From NCBI RefSeq assembly GCF_000003605.2, contig NW_003156237.1:131197-143263 (forward strand): 12,067 bases of DNA, written 5' to 3'. Below the pieces are notes generated by a model. It was not told where the DNA came from, searched no databases, and was given only the letters and a program-made list of their open reading frames with translations. Below are positions 1 through 7,282 of the stretch, piece by piece (the stretch's first letter is position 1; each line of letters starts with the position of its first letter). Made by a program: the position numbers and the translations under genes. The stretch is from Saccoglossus kowalevskii (lineage: Eukaryota > Hemichordata > Enteropneusta > Harrimaniidae).

Positions 1-1763
1 CGGGAAAACATCGGTTATGGCCAAGGCAGCACAGCTAGCTGGAACTCAATGGTGTCCACAAAGTGTTGTAGTTCTACGGTTTCTTGGTACAACACCTGCA
101 AGCACTGGAGTTAGACAACTCCTGAAGTCTGCATGTCTACAGATTCTGACTGCATATGGCCATGGAGATACAGAAATACCGGATGATTACTTCCAAGTTG
201 TTCGATGGTTCTCACAAGTCCTTCAATATGCTACAGCAAAAAAACCAATGCTAATATTTCTAGATTCATTGGATCAATTGTCAGCTGCAGAAAGTGCACA
301 CAGAATGACATGGTTACCAAGGTATCTTCCACCACATGTAGCAATCATTGTATCTACTCTACCAAGGGAACATAACATTCTGAACACATTGCGATATTTT
401 CTACCTAATGGCATGGCACGATACAGTGAGGTGAAACAGCTATCTGTTGAAGAAGGGCTCACTATTATGAAATCATGGTTACTGTCAGAGAGACGAGCAA
501 TCAACAATGAGCAACAAGGTATTATAACCAGTTCCATTCAACAATGCAGTCTACCTCTATTCCTTAAGTTACTCTTTGACCAAGCTTCAAAATGGCAGTC
601 ATACTTGCCAAGCTCACAAATAAAAGTCCAGCCATCTGTAAAGGGAATGATATCAATTATATTCGACCATCTCGAAGAATATCACGGAAAAGTATTGGTT
701 TCTCATGCATTGAGTTACATGACCATTTCACAGAATGGTATTGGTGAAGCTGAATTGGAAGACTTGCTGTCACTGGATGATGAAGTCTTACAAGATGTGT
801 ATGCTTACTGGTTACCACCAACACGGAGAATACCACCACTGCTGTGGACACGTATTCGAGCAGAAATTAATGACTACCTAGTAGAAAGAGAAGCGGAAGG
901 GTCTCGTGTAATTTACTGGTACCATCGACAGTTTATAGAGGCAGCAACTGAAAGATATTTACAGAACCCACAGCACGTTGCTTATCTACACAGAAAATGT
1001 TCTGATTATTTCATAGGGAAATGGAGTAGTGGTGTCAAGAAACCATTTGAGTATACTGATGCACAAGTCAAGAAGTTCAACAGACCAAAACAGGATGCAG
1101 CTGATAGGAAGGTTGCGCCTCAACCACTTGTGTTTGGTACAGCTGGGACTCATTTCAACATCCGGAAATTGGAACAGCTTCCATATCACCTAATACATGC
1201 TGGTAATCCAGATGCACTGAAGGAGTACACACTCTGCAATTTTTATTTCTTGATATCAAAACTGATGGGATTAAACGTGGCTGAGGTTTTCCAAGATTTC
1301 ACAATGGCGCTGGCAAAATATGAAGATGATGAAGACATCAGATTGGTAAGTGACACAATTCGACTTGGAGTATCAACAATCAGAGATAACCCTCACATGC
1401 TGACCTTTGAACTTGTTGGAAGATTGGCGAGTTCAGAACGCCCGCACATTGCTAGGCTGTGTGCACAAGCACAAAAGGAAACAACCAATCAGATTCCTTT
1501 GGTACCATACAACCAGTGTTATCCTCCTGTTGGTGGGTTGTTAAGGACCCAGCTCACTGGTCATACTGATGAAGTATTGTCTATAGCAACTACATCAGAT
1601 GGAAGATACCTTGTTAGTGGATCTAAGGATAGGACTGCAATCGTATGGGAATTAGAAAGCTGTTCTATAAAACACACATTCATAGGACGCCACCAAACTG
1701 GAATAACTGACATACTAATCACCCCTGATGATCTAATGGCTGTAACATCTGGCTACAGAGGAC
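1..1763 (+). CDS. Exon: NACHT domain from Walker A, winged helix, first WD repeat
   Basis: The exon is open from base 1 in the frame of bases 2-4 (GGG, Gly of GKTS). If joined to 12067, base 1 completes a serine codon. After the P-loop comes RFLGTTP, a NACHT motif of this family (bases 77-97), then Walker B with acidic residues at LDSLD. The winged-helix part carries SQNGIGEAELEDLL and RIPPLLW, and the family motif YWYHRQFIEAA. A helical stretch follows, about 180 residues. The first clear WD repeat is GHTDEVLSIATTSDGRYLV at 1559 onward, with IVWELE as its WD strand. The donor is GAC|GTAAGT at 1763/1764, phase 1. Without splicing the frame stops at 1801. Numbering in the joined protein would be residues 407-995. 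Confidence 0.92.
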
Positions 1764-2015
1764 GTAAGTTTTTATTATGTTTTATTCAGGGTTGTGTGTA
1801 AAATTATCTTGGACAATAGAATGCATCAAATTCAGAGTAACCAAAGTACACATTATTTATGGGAAAAATTGATGATACTTTTTAAAATGCACACCAAGAT
1901 TCTTCACTTCTTGGTCTTAACCTTGAAGTCTATATATCATTCTTTTATACATTAAAAGCTGTGAATGCTTCAAGATTATTTCTATCGTGTGGCATAATGG
2001 TATCTGTACAACTAT

Positions 2016-2056
<41 letters not shown>

Positions 2057-4620
2057 TTATCCCATGTACATTATTAGTGTTATTGTCCACTGTAATTTTG
2101 TAGAAATCGAAATCTCTGTTCGACTATTGATACTAGATTAATGGATGGGTATGTCAGTTCTTCTTACTTTTCCAGTGATGAAGAAATATATTGTTTTTTC
2201 AGGAGAAAACGAAACAGGGCGTGCTCCTAATATAAATGTGTGGAATCTAGAAACTGGAGAACACTTTCTGAGTCTCATAAATCATACAGGATTTGGGAAT
2301 CTTGATATGAGAGTTACACCAGATGTTAAGTTCATTGTTGCCGAAATGTACCAAATGGCTTCTGACAACTATACTGCTAGTGGATTTTACTTTAAAACTT
2401 GGAGTTTAGAGAATGGTAGAGAATTATATCCTGCAGTGGCAGCGCATAAAGGTAAAGAAATTCAAACTACTTTTTAATACTGTGCTATGGTTTAATTAAC
2501 ATGTTATTTCATTTCTGAATGATCCTGGGAAGAAAGCGACAATTGTTTAAATAAAAAAAAGATATATGGTTTCTTACAGTAAATTACACATCATATTGAG
2601 AAACCTCGGAAAATTAGAATATGATAATCTAATATATATTTTGTCTGTATTCACAATATAACATTTCCTGCTAATGTATTCATTTGTTTATACAGATTAT
2701 TTGAATGCTCTGGTGATAGCTCGCTCAAATATTGGACGCCCTCTAATTGTTACATGTGGTAATGAAAAGGACCCCGCAATCAGGATATGGGACTTGTTCA
2801 CTGGTCAATTTCTGACAGAAGTACTGGATCGGAGAAAATTACATCATCAGCCGTGCACACGAATGGCAGTTTCATCAAATGGTCGTTATGTGGCATTTCA
2901 TTTCTCATATCTAGGCATAATGGATGTTCACACAGCTCAATTCAACTACATATCAGATAAAGAAGTTAGAAGTGTATACTTCATAAGGTTTCTTACCAAT
3001 GATAGTGAGGTTTTGTTCCAGGATCAGAATGACAACTCCAATTTGATAATATACAGCATTGAAAAGAAGGAAGAAATACGTCGTGTCAAGTTTAATATCA
3101 GTGGACGTGGACAAATCCAAGATGTATACTTTACTGAAGACTGGAAGACGATTATCACAAGAAACGCTAAAACTGATTATGCTTCAGTATGGAAAACACC
3201 AGAAAAAGAGGGGAGGGCGTATGAATTCCAGGCTAAGCTACCTCACCAGAGTAAAGTAACCAAAGTTTGTTTTCTAGAAATTCCCACACTACTGGCAATC
3301 ACTGCTTCGAAAGATAAAAATGTCAAAGTATGGAACATCGACAATCTGAATAGACCTGGTGCAATACAAGATGACACTCAAGAAAGACAGGCTATAACAA
3401 AAACATTTGCTGATGATAGTCCAGATTTGTTTAAAATCGTGAGACGTGTTGAGATGCTTGACCAGGAGCAACGAGTTGCCATTGTAGATAACAAGGGAGA
3501 ATCAGTAACATTATATAATGCACTAAAGGGGGAAGAGATCAGAAAACAGAAATGGTCTGGAAGAAAGCTTGGAGGGCTTGCATCAAGCTGGGACGGAAAG
3601 CGATTATATGCTATTGCTGGACGTAACTTGGTGGAGTACAGTTCTATGAATATTGAAGCTGCCACACCAATGAAGTTAGAAGCAGATTGCTGTGGAATGA
3701 TGGTTTATGGTGATGGAAGTTTAACAGTTCTGTTGGGAGGTTCCAGTTATGTCGATGATCTGTATATATATGATGTGAATAAAGGATGGTACTTGAAAGA
3801 GTACAAAACAAGTTCTTCTGTAAAGTCGTTGCATTTACTCCCTGGTTATAGATTATTGGTCTGCTATTATGACTGTTTCGCAATGATAGATCTTAGAATG
3901 GCAGTTGACATATATAAGATACGGTTCTCGACATATCAAAGTAATCATGGCGTCAGGGCCACTGCAGTCACCAAAGATGGAAGAATTCTGATTAGTAGAT
4001 GGGGTGATGGATTCATCAAACTTCACAACCTTGACAATGGAGCTGAAATCCGTGTAGTTAAAGTTCATGATTCTTCAACATACACTGATTCACTTGATCG
4101 ATTCACAGGAATAGAGCTATCATCGAGAGATCAATTTTTCGTTACTGGAGCAACAACAGATAATCAACTGAGACTATGGGATATGGCATCATTAAAACTG
4201 ATACATCTTCTTGAAGGACACAATAATCCTGTATACAATTTCAAAATCACTGCTGATGATCTGTATGTACTGACGGCACCCAGAACAGAGTTATATGTCA
4301 AAGTATTCAGTATTAACACTGGGCAATTGCTAACTACCATTAACGGATATTCACCGATTGCAAATATTACTGTTCTACCAAGGGCGAATAGAGTTGTTAT
4401 TACAACTGCTGATGATAGAGTAATGTTTTTTCAAGTCAACCCAGAGGTTGTAAGAAGACAGGTCATGCAACAGCGCCTTCTGCCACCACCAGCGGCACGA
4501 GGACAGAAGCAAGTAGTGCAGTTGAAGTCAGGTCAGAAGTACCCTGGACAGACACAAATACAAGCTGTGAATCAACCGCCAATTAACGAGAAAAAATCAA
4601 GAACTTGTATAATGTTGTAG
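1..4620 (+). CDS. NWD1-like: NWD1/NWD2-like NACHT-WD40 protein, 3' portion (join 1-1763, 2203-2451, 2696-4620)
   Basis: This is the C-terminal three quarters of a STAND-class NTPase. The reading frame is already open at base 2: GKTS (bases 2-13) is the second half of a P-loop, so the ATG at 17 is an internal methionine and not a start. Order of parts: NACHT NTPase with Walker B LIFLDSLD (bases 251-274), a winged-helix region with the family signature YWYHRQF (914-934), a helical linker, then WD repeats from about base 1540 to 4440, a Q/P/K-rich tail and the end CIML. Three exons join through phase-1 GT-AG introns. In vertebrates NWD1 is a cytosolic NACHT-WD protein linked to androgen-receptor signalling and to purinosome assembly; whether this invertebrate protein shares those roles is unknown. 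The 5' part is either outside the window or, if the window is circular, is the gene piece at 7177-12067. Family assignment is firm; orthology to NWD1 versus NWD2 is not resolved. Confidence 0.9.
1764..2202 (+). other. Intron (439 nt), phase 1, with a (TG)18 tract
   Basis: The donor GTAAGT is canonical. The preferred acceptor is TTGTTTTTTCAG, ending at 2202. A second acceptor, CTTTTCCAG ending at 2175, lies 27 nt upstream and is also in frame. Apart from the TG microsatellite at 2019-2054 the intron is AT-rich and holds nothing else I recognise. Confidence 0.85.
2019..2054 (+). repeat. (TG)18 microsatellite
   Basis: Eighteen uninterrupted TG units lie inside the intron, on the sense strand, so the transcript carries (UG)18 about 120-150 nt upstream of the two candidate acceptors. 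Confidence 0.97.
2203..2451 (+). CDS. Exon: WD repeats 2 and 3
   Basis: Two bases (GA) complete the split codon from the previous exon (C|GA, Arg). The translation has WD-type strands NINVWNLETGE and, later, FKTWSLENGREL, so it supplies the end of one blade and most of the next. The donor is AAAG|GTAAAG at 2451/2452, phase 1. The ATG at 2145 is intronic and is not a start. With the upstream acceptor the exon would begin at 2176 and add nine residues, including the strand-like YIVFSG. I prefer 2203 because its pyrimidine tract is better and the blade length is closer to normal. Confidence 0.82.
2452..2695 (+). other. Intron (244 nt), phase 1
   Basis: Donor GTAAAG, acceptor TTTATACAG ending at 2695. 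Very AT-rich, with no other feature seen. Splicing joins G|AT (Asp) and gives HKDYLNALVIA, a normal blade start. Confidence 0.88.
2696..4620 (+). CDS. Terminal exon: most of the WD40 region, basic tail and CaaX-like end
   Basis: One 1925-nt exon ends at TAG 4618-4620. I count roughly eleven WD-like units. Well-formed strands include IRIWDL, VKVWNI, LYIYDV, IKLHNL, LRLWDM and VKVFSI; several blades are degenerate and lack the W-D pair. With the earlier exons this gives about 14 units, enough for two seven-bladed propellers, which is an inference. After the last blade (VMFFQVN) comes a tail of about 60 residues rich in Q, P, R and K that looks disordered. It ends EKKSRTCIML, which fits a prenylation CaaX box (Cys, Ile, Met, Leu) after a basic patch. 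In the joined protein the exon encodes residues 1079-1718. The ATG at 2674 lies in the preceding intron. Confidence 0.93.
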
Positions 4621-5800
4621 ATTGTCATGTTTAATTAGCATAAGGTTTATAAGATGTGGTCTAGCAGTAACACAATTCACATACTCACCAGTGTTACAGC
4701 TAAACATGACGTCATAGCAACAAAGAAGGCACATAAATCCTGCTTTTCCCATTGTAAAGTCAGACACACGACACACACCCAAAGTAGGTGAATGAATATT
4801 ATTGTTATCAAGGATCAGCATCAGCAAAAATAGACATGTGATTCACTAAGTGTATAACTTGTAATTTCATATAGTTGATATTTGCAAAAACAGCTTTGAT
4901 CTGTTAAACAGTCATGCATTCAAACACCCTGGATTGAATAGGTTATCTTGGAGTGTTAAATTTGTAATCGTTGATGGTGCATTGCAAGACAAATAGTTAT
5001 ATTTTGAGATACTGTTCTCTGTCATTTTGACAAATCTCGCCAAGAACTATAAGATCACTTTACAATTCATTTATTTTGTTTTGAATATGTGCATTAGTAA
5101 AGTTACATGTATTTATATAGAAATACACTAATTGATAATACCTGATTTTTGTAATTGGAGACATGTGAGAATAGATTATTAATGTTATTATCATTTGATA
5201 AATGCGGAAAATGTAAAACTGTAAAACGCGTCTTTTAGCTAGCATGAAATATCAGCTAATTAAGTTAACCTGTAATTTCGCTAATTCAATATGTCGCTAG
5301 ATTAGAATAGAGTATATTCTCGCAGGGAGATTGTTGGCATTTTAGCTAAATTAAGGTTTTGTTAATTCATATATTGAGTCAAAGTCACTAAAATGGCATG
5401 TAGCTATTTCAATGTGTTTTACAGTATTTTCTGCTTCCATACTAGTACTGTTGGAATTAGTGATTCGACTGATGGTTTCTGTGACACGAGTATATTGTTG
5501 AGCAACATTAAGTTGCTGAATCAGAAACTCTGTGCAAATAAATAGGTTTAATAAGATGAATTCGTGCTATTACCATTAATCATTGTATTTAATTAATCAT
5601 CAAGGTATTTAAATTGAATGTACTCTCTCATTGTGTGTTGTATGTATTATAGTATATTGTATAGCAATTATTTTACCTGTTATTAGGGTTATGTTGTATT
5701 TGTATATTCAAATATTTATTGTTCTCTCTATGGTCGAGGAGTGTATAATTTATAGAACTTTTGGCAAAATAAAACATATACAAATGCTGTCAGTGACTAT
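4621..5800 (+). other. Probable 3' UTR, about 0.9-1.2 kb
   Basis: AT-rich sequence directly after the stop codon with no credible ORF. Candidate poly(A) signals are AATAAA at 5537-5542 and 5768-5773. The second is followed within about 40 nt by T/G-rich sequence (GTTTTATTGGCTGGT), so I favour it weakly. A perfect TGACGTCA lies at 4707-4714. The exact 3' end cannot be fixed without transcripts. Confidence 0.5.
5768..5773 (+). terminator. Candidate poly(A) signal AATAAA
   Basis: Canonical hexamer about 1.15 kb after the stop, followed by a T/G-rich stretch. An alternative hexamer is at 5537-5542 with a weaker downstream context. Confidence 0.4.
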
Positions 5801-5874
5801 ACAAAGTTTTATTGGCTGGTATTAGGAATGAAATGCACATTTTTTTAAAAATAGTTTCTGTGTATATGAGCTGG

Positions 5875-5890
5875 TATATATATATATATA
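5875..5890. repeat. (TA)8 microsatellite
   Basis: Eight TA units. The site lies just beyond the likely 3' end of the upstream gene. Confidence 0.9.
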
Positions 5891-6689
5891 AATACAACTT
5901 TCAATTTGTACAGTTTCATGGTATATATGATGTATTGGTGTCGTTTATTTGAGTGTGCATAAGAAGAATGAACTATGATCCGTTGGCATATATAGAGGGT
6001 ACCAACCCTTGGGGGAGAGAGAGCGAGATAACTGAAGCGTTTCTGAATGAGAGCGACTTGCCATTACAATGACGTCATTGCCGAAATGCATTATGGGCCA
6101 CGCATTTACGGATGACTGGGGCAGGACAATGAGGGACTGTTACAATACTTCCTTGTAAAAGGTGGTGCATACCAACTTCTTAACTTGTCAGATAGGTGAC
6201 CAACTTAAGTATGTCAAAATGACCCTATTCAACAGCAACTCATTGTAAAGCTAACCCATGACAATATCCAGCCAACCCGAATGTCACTGCATAACTAGGG
6301 ACAATGGCCTGATGACTTGTACCATAACCATGACAACTAATTAAATTAAGCAAATGATGATCAAAAAGCAGTTATTACATGTTGAAGTTTTCCAATAAAG
6401 TTTAGATCCGGATTAACCACAGAGAGTCGAACGAATTGAACACGTTTTTTGGGGGGGTTTAACAATCTGGGGTCATATGAAAAATAGATTGCAGGGGCTA
6501 ATTAATAACAACATTTGCTCTCGATACCGCCATAATCCCAGTCATAACCCATCCGTTTTATCATAGTATACCGTCAACCCAGATATTACAGAAAAGTCAC
6601 TGAGAGAACGTTATGCTGATTTAGTATTTGATTTAGTATGTGAGGTCATCTGCAAAAGAAGATCTGCAAGTAAATGATAATGTGTATTC

Positions 6690-6905
6690 AGACGCAGCAG
6701 CACGAAACTTTGCATGGGGGGGGGGGTCTGCTTACTAACTTACTAGGGGGGTCCGGCGCATGCTCCCCTTAAACATGTTGAAATCTAAACTCTCTGAAAC
6801 GGTATTTCCTGCATTTTGAGGGACAATTTTTGCTGACACAAAGGGTTATATCTTTATTTTGAAGGGGTGACGACCCCCAACACACTTTTGATGGGTCCCC
6901 CCGTG
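6690..6905 (-). repeat. Dispersed repeat, copy A (minus orientation)
   Basis: Its reverse complement aligns collinearly with 8970-9207. Shared blocks: AACCCTTTGTGT (complement of 6836-6847, versus 9033-9044), CGTTTCAGAG (complement of 6792-6801, versus 9069-9078), CCGGAC(C/T)CCCTAGTAAG (complement of 6739-6756, versus 9116-9132, one gap) and TTCGTGC (complement of 6700-6706, versus about 9184-9190). Spacing is similar, with small indels. I see no coding capacity and no clear terminal repeats, so it is likely a decayed non-autonomous element or the tail of a larger one. Ends are approximate. Confidence 0.75.
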
Positions 6906-6991
6906 CCGCCGGTATTTCGTGGGGTACCGAGTGGTGGTTGGTTTCACGTAGTAGCTAAGTAGAAGAGTGACTTGTTTTTGTTTTTCCCCGT

Positions 6992-7122
6992 TATTTAAAA
7001 TGAATTATTCCTTAATCGTATAATAGTATGGTAGGTGTATTGTATTGCGCCATTTGCGACGACCTCAGACAATTGGGAATTGTTACCACTTCTGGACAGC
7101 ACAGTAGAACAACATGGCGGGC
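6992..7122 (+). promoter_or_regulatory. Candidate core promoter and 5' UTR elements
   Basis: A TATA-like TATTTAAAA at 6992-7000 lies about 180 nt before the start codon. GCGCCATTTGCG at 7047-7058 (reverse YY1-like) and ACATGGCGGGC at about 7112-7122 (forward YY1-like) follow. No transcription start can be read from sequence alone; the placement rests on the downstream first exon. Confidence 0.35.
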
Positions 7123-7155
7123 ATCGCGACCGCAAGTGCAGACGGTATTCAGTAG
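7114..7155 (+). other. Upstream ORF, 13 codons
   Basis: ATGGCGGGC... to TAG 7153-7155 encodes MAGIATASADGIQ. Its start context (A at -3, G at +4) is strong. It ends 21 nt before the main ATG and is in the same frame, separated by its own stop. If the transcript starts upstream of 7114 it could lower translation of the main frame. The same bases also resemble a YY1 site, so the ATG could be a DNA element instead. Confidence 0.4.
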
Positions 7156-7176
7156 CTGCAGGTTGGAATAAACAAA

Positions 7177-7282
7177 ATGGCTAAAGATTTGAGTTCCACT
7201 CTGCTGTACGGAAAAATTGGAGCAAATTTACCTCCTGTACGTTCACGAGTTGTTAGGATATTTACAAGTTCTACATTTACAG
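7177..7282 (+). CDS. Exon 1: start codon and N-terminal RIFTSSTFT motif
   Basis: It holds 35 codons plus one base. The translation begins MAKDLSSTLLYGKIGANLPP and ends VVRIFTSSTFT; the last base G joins AT of the next exon to make Asp, giving RIFTSSTFTDTSVERN, the conserved opening of the DUF4062-like domain in this family. The donor is ACAG|GTAACT. It is far too short to stand out as an ORF and lies 2.67 kb before exon 2, so it would be missed by ORF finding. The motif match, phase match and placement make it convincing. Confidence 0.85.

Larger units (their letters stand above)
5801..7113. other. Intergenic region with decayed repeat and possible promoter
   Basis: No coding sequence is seen. 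It contains a (TA)8 tract at 5875-5890, a perfect TGACGTCA at 6070-6077, a copy of a dispersed repeat at about 6690-6905 with an 11-G run, and, near its right end, TA-rich sequence and a GCGCCATTTGCG element before the 5' UTR of the next gene piece. Confidence 0.6.

Noticed and set aside
17-1801. Independent gene starting at ATG 17 and ending at TGTAA 1801
   Set aside because: The frame is open upstream to base 2 and begins inside a P-loop, so the ATG is internal. The last eleven codons before the stop are intron sequence after a consensus donor at 1764.
2145-2477. Separate small protein from ATG 2145
   Set aside because: It is an internal WD exon flanked by good acceptor and donor sites with matching phases; the ATG and the stop are in introns.
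3059-4068. Several ORFs of 60-95 codons in other frames of the terminal WD exon
   Set aside because: They are shadows of the long coding frame and have no motifs of their own.
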